A stretch of DNA of 64,000 nucleotides from Porphyrobacter sp. CACIAM 03H1 (GTDB lineage Bacteria; Pseudomonadota; Alphaproteobacteria; Sphingomonadales; Sphingomonadaceae), in the NCBI RefSeq assembly GCF_002215495.1, contig NZ_CP021378.1:1674764-1738763 (forward strand). The letters are read 5' to 3'. A model generated the notes under the pieces. It saw only the letters and a program-made list of their open reading frames with translations. It ran no database searches and was not told the DNA's origin. The first letter of the stretch is position 1, and every line of letters begins with the position of its first letter. Made by a program: the position numbers and the translations under genes. Positions 18,237 to 26,443 of the stretch are shown here, in pieces.

Positions 18237-18719
18237 ATGACACGCCATCTCGTCGAACGCGAACTCACCCCCGAAGGCCCGCGCCGCCGCCCCGCCGCGC
18301 CCGGCGGGCTGCGCCGTTCGCGCTCGGTGACGGTCAACCTCGCCGAAAGCCCGCTCGCCTGGCTGCACGCGCGCGGGCACCTCTCCGATCGGCTTCACGA
18401 CGCGGGCGAGGCCCTGCGCGCCGATTACGAGCGCGCTCAGCTGCCCGCCAATGTCACGATGCGCTGGGACCCGGTGCGGGTGAAGGGCACGGGCGAGCGC
18501 GGCCTCGCCCCCACCGAGAAGCAGATCGCCGCGCGCCGGCGGTTCGACGGCGCGATCAAGGCGGCAGGCAAGGGGCTGGAGGACATTCTGTGGCGCGTCG
18601 TCTGCGCCGGCGAGGCGCTGCCCGATGCCGAGAAAAGCCTCGGCTGGCCGGCGCGCAGCGGCAAGCTGGTCCTGCGGATCGCGCTCGAGCGGGTGGCGGA
18701 ATTCTACCGCATCACCTGA
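18237..18719 (+). CDS. DUF6456-type protein
   Basis: A 160-residue basic protein common in alphaproteobacteria, by recognition of the pattern NLAESPLAWLHARGHLSDR near residue 35. The later segments are FDGAIKAAGKGLEDILWRVV and LGWPARSGKLVLRIALERV. The predicted structure is helical and DNA-binding-like, but no function is established. GGAGGAA lies six bases before the ATG. It is divergent from the XRE regulator, and its 3' end overlaps the convergent uracil-DNA glycosylase gene by eight bases. Confidence 0.75.
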   Translation: MTRHLVERELTPEGPRRRPAAPGGLRRSRSVTVNLAESPLAWLHARGHLSDRLHDAGEALRADYERAQLPANVTMRWDPVRVKGTGERGLAPTEKQIAARRRFDGAIKAAGKGLEDILWRVVCAGEALPDAEKSLGWPARSGKLVLRIALERVAEFYRIT

Positions 18720-19311
18720 GCCTCTGCGCGATCATGGCGCGCAGCGGCGGCAGCACCTCGGCCTCGAACCACGGGTGCTTCGCCATGAACAGCCGGGAGC
18801 GCCAGGCCGGGTGGGGGAGGGCGACGAAAGGCAGGTCCTCGCCGAAGCGCGCGACCCGCTCCGCAAGCGAGAGGCGCTTCAGGTGCGGCAGGTAGCGCGC
18901 CTGCGCATGGATGCCGACCAGCAGGGTCAGGCGGTCCTCGGGCAGCACGCCCAGCACCGCATCGTGCCACTGCGGCGCGCATTCCCGGCGCGGCGGCATG
19001 TCGCCCCCGCTCGCCTTGCCCGGATAGCAGAAGCCCATCGGCATCTGCGCGACCTTGGCCGCGTCGTAGAAGGTCTGCTTGTCGATCCCGAGCCAGCCGC
19101 GCAGCCGGTCGCCGCTGTCGTCGTCCCACGGAATGCCGCTTACGTGGACCTTGCTGCCCGGCGCCTGTCCGATGATCAGGATGCGCGCGGTGGCGGAAAA
19201 GCGGGCGACGGGGCGGGGGCCCGCTGGCAGGTGCGCTGCGCACAGGGTGCAGGCGGCGATGCGGCGCCTCAGGTCCTCGACGTGATCGTGCCCCGGTGCG
19301 GGGGCGCTCAC
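18712..19311 (-). CDS. Fe-S uracil-DNA glycosylase superfamily protein
   Basis: A 199-residue member of the uracil-DNA glycosylase superfamily. LIIGQAPGSKVHVSGIPWDD (residues 46-65) is the uracil-binding motif A region, and ALPHPAWRSRL near residue 165 is the DNA-intercalating motif B. Four Cys (C21, C24, C95, C111; spacing C-x2-C and C-x15-C) fit the [4Fe-4S] site of family 4/5-like enzymes. It probably removes uracil or another deaminated base. It overlaps the uup stop-start junction by four bases and appears co-transcribed from uup. Confidence 0.82.
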   Translation of the reverse strand: MSAPAPGHDHVEDLRRRIAACTLCAAHLPAGPRPVARFSATARILIIGQAPGSKVHVSGIPWDDDSGDRLRGWLGIDKQTFYDAAKVAQMPMGFCYPGKASGGDMPPRRECAPQWHDAVLGVLPEDRLTLLVGIHAQARYLPHLKRLSLAERVARFGEDLPFVALPHPAWRSRLFMAKHPWFEAEVLPPLRAMIAQRLR

Positions 19312-21143
19312 CCCTCGACCATTTCCGCGAGCATCAGCCAGCGTTCTTCCGCCGCGTCCTTCTCGGCCCGGGCATTGGCGATCCCCTGGCTGATGGTCGC
19401 GAACTTCTTCGGGTCCTTCGCGTAGAGGTCCGGATCGGCCAGCAGCGCCTCGCCTTTAGCGATCGCGGCTTCGAGTTCCTCGATCCGCCTGGGCAGGATC
19501 TCGTAATCGCGCTGGTCCTTGTAGGACAGTTTGACGCTGGCCGGGGGGGCCTTGTCGTTGCCGCTCCTTGCCGCAGTCGTTGCGTGGTCGTCGCGCGGTC
19601 GTTGCGGGGTCTTTGCCGCCTCGCGCAGCGGCCTTCGCCGCGCTTCCCAGTCGGCATAGCCGCCCGCCACGATATCCACCTTGCCCGACCCGTCGAGGCC
19701 GAGCGTGATCGTCACGGTGCGGTCGAGGAAGTCGCGGTCGTGGCTGACGATCAGCACGGTGCCCTCGAAATCGGCGATGACTTCCTGAAGAAGATCAAGG
19801 GTTTCGAGGTCGAGATCATTGGTCGGCTCGTCGAGCACGAGGAGGTTCGCTGTGCGCGTGAACTCGCGGGCGAGCAGCAGGCGCGAGCGCTCGCCGCCCG
19901 AGAGGATGCCGACCTTGGTGTCGACGAGGCCGGGATCGAACAGGAAGTCCTTGAGATAGGCCTGGACGTGCTTCCTCACCCCCCGCACGTCGATCCAGTC
20001 GCCCCCCTGCGCGAGGATCTGGCGCACCGTGGCGCCGGGTTCGAGGATCTTGCGCTGCTGGTCGATCATCACCCCCGAGAGGGTGCGGGCGTGGGTGACG
20101 CTGCCGGTGTCGGACTCGAGCTCTTTCGTAAGCAATTTCAACAGGGTGGTCTTGCCCGCCCCGTTCGCGCCGACGATCCCGATGCGGTCGCCGTTCTGGA
20201 TCCTGAGCGAGAACGGCTTGATGATTGGCCGTTCCCCGTAAGTCTTTGAAATGTTGTCGGCAACGATCACGGACTTGGACTTGAAGTCGTCATCCGAGGC
20301 AAGCTTGAGCTTGGCCGTCCCCGCGCCCGAGATCATCGCCGCCCGCACGGCGCGCATCTGGTGGAGCTTCTCCAGCCGCCCCTGGTTGCGCTTGCGCCTC
20401 GCGGTGACCCCGCGCTCGAGCCAGTGCGCCTCGATTTTCAGTTTGGCATCAAGGCGTTCCGCGGCCCGGGCCTCCTCGGCATAGACCTGTTCTTCCCACG
20501 CCTCGTAGCCGCCGAAGCCGATCTCCTTGCGGCGCAAGGTGCCCCGGTCCAGCCACAGCGTCGCCCGCGTCAGGCGGGTGAGGAAGGTGCGGTCGTGGGA
20601 GATGGTGATGAAGGCCCCGCGGTAGCGCGAGAGCCAGTCCTCCAGCCAGTCGATCGCACCCAGATCGAGGTGGTTGGTGGGCTCGTCCAGCAGCAGCAGA
20701 TCGGGCTCCTGCGCCAACGCGCGCGCAATCGCGGCGCGCCGCTTCTCGCCGCCGCTGGCGGTGGCGGCGGGCCGGCTCATGTCGATGCCGAGCTGGCCGG
20801 CGATGGCCTCCACCTCGTGCACGGCGGGCGCGTCCTCGCCGCCGGTGGCGAACTCCATGAGGGTGGAAAAGGGCGTGAAATCAGGCTCCTGTTCGAGGAA
20901 CACGATCCGCGTCCCCGGCTTGACCCGGCGCTGCCCGCGGTCCGCCTCGATCCGCCCGGTGATGAGCCGCAGGAGCGTCGTCTTGCCCGCCCCGTTCCTC
21001 CCGATCAGCGCCAGCCGGTCGCCGGGGAGCACATGGAGATCGATCGGAGCGGCGCCCGTCGTCGGGGTCGGGCCGCCGAACAGCCAGCGCCCGCCCTGTT
21101 GCAAGGCGAGGCCCTCGAACGAGAAGATGGGTGGTTGCGCCAT
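19308..21143 (-). CDS. uup: ABC-F ATPase, Uup type
   Basis: A 611-residue cytosolic protein with two ABC ATPase domains and no membrane part. Walker A motifs are LIGRNGAGKTTLLRL (about residue 47) and IVGANGAGKTTLLKL (about 325). The signatures are ASGGEKRRAAIARAL and LSGGERSRLLLARE. The inter-domain linker and the charged C-terminal coiled coil (from about 530) match Uup, which binds DNA or ribosomes and limits precise transposon excision and replication-linked deletion. A low-complexity stretch at residues about 490-530 precedes the coiled coil. Its stop overlaps the glycosylase start, so the two are coupled. Confidence 0.92.
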   Translation of the reverse strand: MAQPPIFSFEGLALQQGGRWLFGGPTPTTGAAPIDLHVLPGDRLALIGRNGAGKTTLLRLITGRIEADRGQRRVKPGTRIVFLEQEPDFTPFSTLMEFATGGEDAPAVHEVEAIAGQLGIDMSRPAATASGGEKRRAAIARALAQEPDLLLLDEPTNHLDLGAIDWLEDWLSRYRGAFITISHDRTFLTRLTRATLWLDRGTLRRKEIGFGGYEAWEEQVYAEEARAAERLDAKLKIEAHWLERGVTARRKRNQGRLEKLHQMRAVRAAMISGAGTAKLKLASDDDFKSKSVIVADNISKTYGERPIIKPFSLRIQNGDRIGIVGANGAGKTTLLKLLTKELESDTGSVTHARTLSGVMIDQQRKILEPGATVRQILAQGGDWIDVRGVRKHVQAYLKDFLFDPGLVDTKVGILSGGERSRLLLAREFTRTANLLVLDEPTNDLDLETLDLLQEVIADFEGTVLIVSHDRDFLDRTVTITLGLDGSGKVDIVAGGYADWEARRRPLREAAKTPQRPRDDHATTAARSGNDKAPPASVKLSYKDQRDYEILPRRIEELEAAIAKGEALLADPDLYAKDPKKFATISQGIANARAEKDAAEERWLMLAEMVEG

Positions 21144-21262
21144 GGTGCGCAGCCCCTAGGGACTGGGCTGGCCGGCGGCAAGCCCGCTGCCGCGATCCGG
21201 TTCAGTCGCGCGAAAGGCCGTCCGGTCCAAGGGCGCGGCGAACCGAAGAAGGATGCTGCACA

Positions 21263-22012
21263 ATGATCAAGCCCGCCCTCGCTCTCGCCGCCGCCTCATC
21301 GCTGGCCCTGCCCGCCGCGGCGGCGGCTGCGCCGCAGGTCACCATCGCTCCCGCAGGGCCAGTGGTCGAACTCAACGTATTCGAGAGCGTCGAGGTCGCG
21401 CCAGACACCGCCACGATCGGTGCGGGCGTCACCACCGAGGCGCCCACCGCGACCGCGGCGTTGCGCCAGAATTCGGAAGAGATGCAGAAGGTTGTCGCGC
21501 GCATCAAGGCGCTTGGGATCGCCGAAAAGGACATCCAAACGACCGGCATCAACCTTAACGCCCGCTACGATTACGACCAGCAGACCCAGCGTCAGGTGTT
21601 CCGCGGCTATCAGGCCGCGAACCGGGTCAGCGTGGTGCTGCGCAAGATCGACGATACCGGACGGGTGCTCGATGCGCTGGTCGAGGCCGGGGCGACCGAC
21701 CTCAGCGGCCCGAGCTTCGGCATCGACAATGACGAGCCGGCCAAGGCCGAGGCGCGCAAGCGGGCCCTGGCGCGTGCCGCCGGGCAGGCCGAGGCCTATG
21801 CCACAATGCTCGGCTACGAGGGCGTCAGGGTGCTCGCGATCAGCGAGAGCATGGCGGGCAGCGGGCCCATGCCCGAGATGATGATGGCCAAGCGTTCGCT
21901 GGACGTCGCCGCCGCGCCGCCGCCTGTGCAGCCCGGGCTGGTGGCGGCGGGGATCAGCGTCACCGTCACCTACGAGCTGGTCGGCCAGGGCGGCGCCGCA
22001 ACGCCGCGCTGA
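21263..22012 (+). CDS. SIMPL domain (DUF541) periplasmic protein
   Basis: A 249-residue exported protein. The signal peptide MIKPALALAAASSLALPAA is followed by the SIMPL domain: FESVEVAPDTATIGAGVTTE, QTTGINLNARYDY and the segment ARKRALARAAGQAEAYA. Family members are oligomeric periplasmic or outer-membrane-associated proteins linked to oxidative and envelope stress; the mechanism is unclear. The ATG at 21263 gives the signal peptide directly. A PepSY protein follows 47 bases later on the same strand. Confidence 0.85.
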   Translation: MIKPALALAAASSLALPAAAAAAPQVTIAPAGPVVELNVFESVEVAPDTATIGAGVTTEAPTATAALRQNSEEMQKVVARIKALGIAEKDIQTTGINLNARYDYDQQTQRQVFRGYQAANRVSVVLRKIDDTGRVLDALVEAGATDLSGPSFGIDNDEPAKAEARKRALARAAGQAEAYATMLGYEGVRVLAISESMAGSGPMPEMMMAKRSLDVAAAPPPVQPGLVAAGISVTVTYELVGQGGAATPR

Positions 22013-22016
22013 ACCA

Positions 22017-22031
22017 TTCACGGCTTGTTCA
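22017..22031 (+). promoter_or_regulatory. Candidate response-regulator direct repeat
   Basis: TTCA at 22017-22020 and 22028-22031 are 11 bases apart, the one-turn spacing used by OmpR/PhoP-type regulators. The site is 28 bases before the PepSY gene and two genes before an OmpR-type regulator. Short motif, weak evidence. Confidence 0.25.
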
Positions 22032-22059
22032 ATGGACACAGCCTAGGCATGATCGTGTC

Positions 22060-22368
22060 ATGAAACTCCGTTCCGCCCTGATATCCGGCCTGTTTGCCGC
22101 CGCCGTCCTCGCCGGTTCCCCCGCCTGCGCCCAGGAGCAGGCGCGCGGCGACCAGGGCGAGGCGCGCCGCGAGGCGCAGGCGGGCACGATCATGCGCTCG
22201 GGCGAGATCGAGGCGCGGATCCTGCCGACGATGCGCGATGCCGAATATCTCGGCTTTGCCTATGATTCGACCGCGCGGGCCTATCGTCTCAAGTTCATCA
22301 AGGATGGCCGCGTGACCTATGTCGATGTCGATGCCCGCACCGGGCGGATCATCGGCCGCTCGCGCTGA
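22060..22368 (+). CDS. Periplasmic PepSY-like protein
   Basis: A 102-residue exported protein with a signal peptide (MKLRSALISGLFAAAVLAG, cleavage likely after ACAQ). One small domain follows: ILPTMRDAEYLGFAYDST, then YRLKFIKDGRVTYVDVDART and GRIIGRSR. This matches the PepSY pattern, in which the helix-strand-strand unit ends with a D-x-x-T-G-x-I motif. Small PepSY proteins often precede two-component systems and may tune sensor activity. Here the response regulator starts 121 bases downstream. Confidence 0.78.
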   Translation: MKLRSALISGLFAAAVLAGSPACAQEQARGDQGEARREAQAGTIMRSGEIEARILPTMRDAEYLGFAYDSTARAYRLKFIKDGRVTYVDVDARTGRIIGRSR

Positions 22369-22489
22369 CGGCCGGACGCATGGGCAATCGGCGGGGGACA
22401 GCAGGGCCGGGCGCGCGAGGGGTTCGCTTGACGCCCCCGCACCAAAAGCGCACCACGCGGCCCATCAACACGCAGGAAATTGGTGGATC

Positions 22490-23167
22490 ATGCGCATTCT
22501 GATCGTCGAAGACGAACCCACTCTCGGCGCCCAGCTCAAGGCGACACTCGAAGGGCAGGGCTATGCCGTCGACCTTTCGACCGATGGCGAGGACGGGCAC
22601 TTCATGGGCTCGACCGAGGATTACGACGCGGTGGTGCTCGACCTCGGCCTGCCCGAAATCGACGGGCTGACCGTGCTCGGCATGTGGCGGCGCGAAGGGC
22701 GCACCTTCCCGGTGCTGGTGCTGACCGCGCGCGACAGCTGGTCGGACAAGGTGGCGGGCCTCGATGCAGGGGCCGACGATTACCTCGCCAAGCCCTTCCA
22801 GACCGAGGAACTGATCGCCCGCCTGCGCGCCCTGATCCGCCGCGCCTCGGGCAACACCTCGTCCGAACTGACTGCAGGCGACGTGCGGCTCGACACCCGT
22901 TCGGGCCGGGTGACGCTGGCCGGCGAGCCGGTGAAGCTCACCGCGCAGGAATACAAGCTGCTCAGCTACCTGATGCACCACAAGGGCAAGGTGGTGAGCC
23001 GCACCGAACTGATCGAGCACATCTACGACCAGGATTTCGACCGGGATTCGAACACCATCGAAGTCTTCGTCACCCGCATCCGCAAGAAGCTCGGCGCAGA
23101 CGTGATTACGACGATCCGTGGCCTCGGTTACAGCCTCGACGACCCCGCCGACCAGCCGCGCGCCTGA
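22490..23167 (+). CDS. OmpR/PhoP-family response regulator
   Basis: A 225-residue transcription regulator. The receiver domain (1-120) has the acidic pair at E7/D8, the phosphoacceptor Asp at residue 51 in VVLDLGLP, Thr in VLVLTARD and Lys101 in LAKPF. The winged-helix domain (about 130-220) includes LTAQEYKLLSYLMHHKGKVV and VFVTRIRKKLG with the closing TIRGLGYSL. The ATG at 22490 follows GGTGG. It is followed by a PhoQ-like sensor kinase and preceded by a PepSY gene, the usual set for sensing envelope conditions such as divalent cations or peptides. Confidence 0.92.
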   Translation: MRILIVEDEPTLGAQLKATLEGQGYAVDLSTDGEDGHFMGSTEDYDAVVLDLGLPEIDGLTVLGMWRREGRTFPVLVLTARDSWSDKVAGLDAGADDYLAKPFQTEELIARLRALIRRASGNTSSELTAGDVRLDTRSGRVTLAGEPVKLTAQEYKLLSYLMHHKGKVVSRTELIEHIYDQDFDRDSNTIEVFVTRIRKKLGADVITTIRGLGYSLDDPADQPRA

Positions 23168-23219
23168 GGCGCCGGCAGCCGGCGGCGATGGCGCATCAGC
23201 CTTGCCTGCGGGCGGGGCC

Positions 23220-24632
23220 GTGATCGTGCCGGAAGAGAGCGCCCCGCCTCCGCCCGGCGCAAGGCCCCGCGCCAGCCTCGCCCGGCGCATGACGCTGATC
23301 GCGGCCGGGTGGATCTCCGTGCTCCTGCTCGGCGGCGGCATCGCGCTCGAACGCACCCTGACGACGCAGGTCGAGGCCAATTTCGACGAGCAGCTCGACT
23401 ACATCCTCACCGCCATGATCTCCGCCGCCGAGATCGACGCCTTCGGCGAAGTGCAATTCTACCGCACGCTCGGTGACCAGCGGTTCCTCGAGCCGGGCAG
23501 CGGGCTCTATTGGCAGGTCAGCGGCGTCGGGCACGACCCCTGGCCCTCGCGCAGCCTGTGGGACCGCACGCTGCGCCTTCAGGGTGTCGAGGCCGAGGGC
23601 GACCATTTCGACAGCGAGGTTCATTTCTACAATTCCGACCAGTTCCCCGGCGAGCCGCTGCGGATCGCCGAGCGGACCATCATCCTGCCGGGGAGCGAGA
23701 CGCGCTGGACCTTCGCGGTCGCCAGCGCCACCGAGCAGATGGACACCCAGATCGGGCGCGTGCGGCTGATCCTGATCTGGAGCTTCGCCATCCTCGGCCT
23801 CGGCCTGCTGCTTATGGCGGTGATGCAGGTGCGCTACGGCCTTTCGCCGCTGAGGCGGGTGCGTGCTGCGATCCAGAACCTGCGCACCACTGGCGCGAAC
23901 CGCATCACCGATCCCCTGCCTCTGGAAGTGCAGCCGCTGGTGGAGGAATTGAACGCACTGCTCGAACACTCCGAGAAGCAGGCCGAGGAAGCGCGCCGCC
24001 ATGCGGGCAATCTCGCCCACGCGCTCAAGACCCCCCTGACCGTGCTCACCAACGCCGCCACCGCCCGGGCGCCGGATCTCGGCGATGCGGTGATGCGCGA
24101 GACGCGCACCATGCAGCGCCATGTCGACCACCACCTCGCCCGTGCCCGTGCCGTCGGTCGCCGGGCGGTGGGTCATGCGCGTACCAATGTCATGGCGAGC
24201 GCAGAGGCGGTGCGGCGCGCGGTCGAGCGGCTCTATCCGCAAGGGCGCCTCGATATCGCCGGAGACAAGACCGCGACGGTTGCGCTGGAGCGGCAGGACC
24301 TCGACGAACTGCTCGGCAACCTGATCGAGAACGCTGCGAAATATGGCGGCGGAAGCGTGTTCGTCACCATCGATCCCGACGAGGACGAGGCCCCGCGCGA
24401 TCCGAAGATGTGCCTCATCTGGGTCGAGGATGACGGCGCGGGCATTCCCGAAGCCGAACGCATACGCATCTTCGACCGCGGGGTGAGGCTCGACACCGAC
24501 AAGCCCGGCACGGGTCTCGGCCTTGCGATCGTCCGCGACGTGGCGGAAATCTACGGCGGCAGCGTCGCGCTGCGCGAGAGCGAGGATCTCGGCGGCCTAC
24601 TGGTCGAGCTGCGCCTGCCACGGGCGGACTGA
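23220..24632 (+). CDS. PhoQ-like sensor histidine kinase
   Basis: Numbered from GTG 23220 this is a 470-residue sensor kinase. TM1 is near residues 25-46 and a periplasmic domain of about 130 residues is rich in acidic and aromatic positions. TM2 is near 182-203, followed by a HAMP region. The H box HAGNLAHALKTPL puts the phosphorylated His near residue 267. The N box is NLIENAAKYGGG, with ATP-binding motifs WVEDDGAGIPEAE and GTGLGLAIVRDVAEIYGG. An in-frame GTG at 23118 would overlap the regulator gene by 50 bases and lacks a ribosome binding site, so it is less likely; the start is not certain. Partner of the regulator upstream. Confidence 0.88.
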   Translation: MIVPEESAPPPPGARPRASLARRMTLIAAGWISVLLLGGGIALERTLTTQVEANFDEQLDYILTAMISAAEIDAFGEVQFYRTLGDQRFLEPGSGLYWQVSGVGHDPWPSRSLWDRTLRLQGVEAEGDHFDSEVHFYNSDQFPGEPLRIAERTIILPGSETRWTFAVASATEQMDTQIGRVRLILIWSFAILGLGLLLMAVMQVRYGLSPLRRVRAAIQNLRTTGANRITDPLPLEVQPLVEELNALLEHSEKQAEEARRHAGNLAHALKTPLTVLTNAATARAPDLGDAVMRETRTMQRHVDHHLARARAVGRRAVGHARTNVMASAEAVRRAVERLYPQGRLDIAGDKTATVALERQDLDELLGNLIENAAKYGGGSVFVTIDPDEDEAPRDPKMCLIWVEDDGAGIPEAERIRIFDRGVRLDTDKPGTGLGLAIVRDVAEIYGGSVALRESEDLGGLLVELRLPRAD

Positions 24633-24650
24633 TTTTTTCGCGCGCCGGCC

Positions 24651-24677
24651 GCGAAGGGTTCCGGCAGGCGCAGCGTT
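24651..24677 (+). promoter_or_regulatory. Candidate ECF sigma promoter upstream of the sigma gene
   Basis: GCGAAGGGT (24651-24659), 14 bases, then CGTT (24674-24677). The same two blocks with the same spacing occur at 26339-26365. The site lies 47 bases before the ECF sigma start and suggests autoregulation. Confidence 0.5.
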
Positions 24678-24724
24678 GAGGCCGCGACAGACTGACGCAA
24701 ACGGGGCCATTTGCGCGAGACGAG

Positions 24725-25342
24725 ATGACTGCAGGCAGCGAGCCTTCCCTCCGTGCACCGCGTGTCGCCGGCCCCGGCGATGATGCGGCGCTGGCGGCGC
24801 GGCTGGCGGCCCGCGACCCCGCGGCGCTGCGCGACATCATCTCGCGGCACGCAGGCGCTCTGCACCGCACCGCCTTCCGGATGACGGGCGACGCGCACGA
24901 GGCGGAGGACATCGTGCAGGAGGCGTGCCTGCGGCTGTGGGACCAAGCCCCGGCGATCGCCGCGCGCCATCCGTCGGGCAGCCAGGCGGCGGGCACCCTG
25001 CGGCTCGGCGGGTGGTTGCAGCGGGTGGTGACGAATCTCGCCATCGACCGCCTGCGCCGGTCGCGGCGGCTGTCGGATGGCGAGGTCCCCGACCGCGAGG
25101 ACGAGGCGCCGCTCGCCGACGCGCTGATCGAGGCGGACGAGCGCGACGGGCTGGCCCGTCGTCTCGTGCTTGCGCTCCCCGAGCGCCAGCGCGCGGCGAT
25201 CGTGCTGACCTATTACGAGGAATTGTCCAATGCCGAGGCGGCAGAGGCGATGGAGATGAACATCAAGGCCTTCGAATCCCTGCTGCATCGCGCCCGGGCG
25301 GCGCTGCGCCAGGCCTTCGCGGCGCAAGGAGGCACGCGATGA
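24725..25342 (+). CDS. ECF-family RNA polymerase sigma factor
   Basis: A 205-residue sigma-70-type factor with regions 2 and 4 only. Region 2 contains FRMTGDAHEAEDIVQEACLR and WLQRVVTNLAIDRLRR. Region 4 contains LALPERQRAAIVLTYYEEL and AAEAMEMNIKAFESLLHRAR. It directs polymerase to a small set of genes in response to a signal, probably from the envelope. The next gene overlaps it by four bases and encodes a membrane protein that could hold it inactive. A two-block promoter motif upstream is shared with the secreted protein gene two genes downstream. Confidence 0.92.
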   Translation: MTAGSEPSLRAPRVAGPGDDAALAARLAARDPAALRDIISRHAGALHRTAFRMTGDAHEAEDIVQEACLRLWDQAPAIAARHPSGSQAAGTLRLGGWLQRVVTNLAIDRLRRSRRLSDGEVPDREDEAPLADALIEADERDGLARRLVLALPERQRAAIVLTYYEELSNAEAAEAMEMNIKAFESLLHRARAALRQAFAAQGGTR

Positions 25343-26319
25343 GCGTGAACGATCAGGACCAGGGCGCGCCGATCCGTCCCGGCAGCCCGCTCGCGCGGGC
25401 GCTCGACGGCTATGCGCCGCCCCCGCTGTCGGCGGGCTTTGCCGATCGCGTCCTTGCGGCTGCCGAGGCGCGGCCCGCGACGACCTTGGCACCGCTGCCC
25501 GAGCTGCGTCGCCCGGCGCGCGGTGGGCGGGGCTGGCGGATGGGGCGGCGCATCGCGATCGGTCTCGCCAGTTTCGGTGCGCTCGCCACGGCGGCGGCGG
25601 CGACGGGTCTGCTCGGGCGGCTCGATCTTCCCGTGCCCTCGGCGGGCAAGGTCTGGGCGAGCCTGACCGGCACGGCCGCCGCCGCGCCGGCGCCCGCGCC
25701 GTCGACGCCGCGCCCCGCTGCTGCCGATCCCGTCACCCCGGCCCCCGTCGCAATCGTCGGCCCGATCGACACGCCCGAGGAACTCGGCGAGGCCTTCCGC
25801 CGCATCGACGAGGTGCGCAAGGGCCGCCGCGAGGAGCGTGGCCAGATCATCGACCAGCGCATTGCCAGCGAGATCGAGCGCCGCCGCGCCGCCGGCCTGC
25901 CGGTGCCGACCGCGGAACAGGAGGCTCGCCTGCGCCAGCGGATCGAGGACGCCCGCACGCGCCGCGAGCAGTTTCTCGACGAGCGGGTGAAGGTGCGCCG
26001 CGAGGAAATGGAGCGCAGGGTCGAGAGCGGGGAAGCCCTGACCCGCGAGGACATCCTCCGGCCGCTGCGCGAGGACCGCCGCACGCTCGAACGCCGCGAA
26101 CGGATCGAGCGCCTGCGCCGGATGCCGCCCGGGGAACGGCGCCGCGCCTTGCAGCAGGCCTCTCCCGAGGAGCGCCGTGCCCTGATCGAGGAATGGCGCC
26201 AGCTTCGTGCCGAACGTCTGCAAGGTGCCGCGCCGGCCCCTGCCTCACCCGATGCAGGCACCGACCTGTCCCGATCCGGCACGGCTCCGGACGAACCCGG
26301 CGGTGTCCCGGAGAACTGA
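25339..26319 (+). CDS. Membrane partner of the ECF sigma factor, possible anti-sigma factor
   Basis: A 326-residue protein overlapping the sigma gene by four bases, which implies coupled translation. The cytoplasmic N-terminal 65 residues include ALDGYAPPPLSAGFADRVLA, a pattern seen in small anti-sigma factors. A single TM (IAIGLASFGALATAAAATGLL) lies near 76-96, and a Pro/Ala-rich linker extends to about 145. The periplasmic remainder (about 145-300) is a very long Arg/Glu-rich helix with RRMPPGERRRALQQASPEE repeats like DUF3106 or Spy/CpxP-type stress sensors. Anti-sigma function is inferred from layout and position, not from a recognised family. Confidence 0.7.
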   Translation: MSVNDQDQGAPIRPGSPLARALDGYAPPPLSAGFADRVLAAAEARPATTLAPLPELRRPARGGRGWRMGRRIAIGLASFGALATAAAATGLLGRLDLPVPSAGKVWASLTGTAAAAPAPAPSTPRPAAADPVTPAPVAIVGPIDTPEELGEAFRRIDEVRKGRREERGQIIDQRIASEIERRRAAGLPVPTAEQEARLRQRIEDARTRREQFLDERVKVRREEMERRVESGEALTREDILRPLREDRRTLERRERIERLRRMPPGERRRALQQASPEERRALIEEWRQLRAERLQGAAPAPASPDAGTDLSRSGTAPDEPGGVPEN

Positions 26320-26338
26320 GCGAAAAACCGCACCCGGC

Positions 26339-26365
26339 GCGAAGGGTCATCGCTCCCTCCACGTT
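26339..26365 (+). promoter_or_regulatory. Second copy of the candidate ECF promoter motif
   Basis: GCGAAGGGT (26339-26347), 14 bases, then CGTT (26362-26365), identical blocks and spacing to 24651-24677. It lies 78 bases before the secreted repeat protein gene. Confidence 0.5.
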
Positions 26366-26443
26366 TCCTCCATGTCACCGGCGGCATCACCCCCTTGCCT
26401 GCCGAAGACCCCGCAAACCCATGTTCGCACGGAGGAATCTGTC

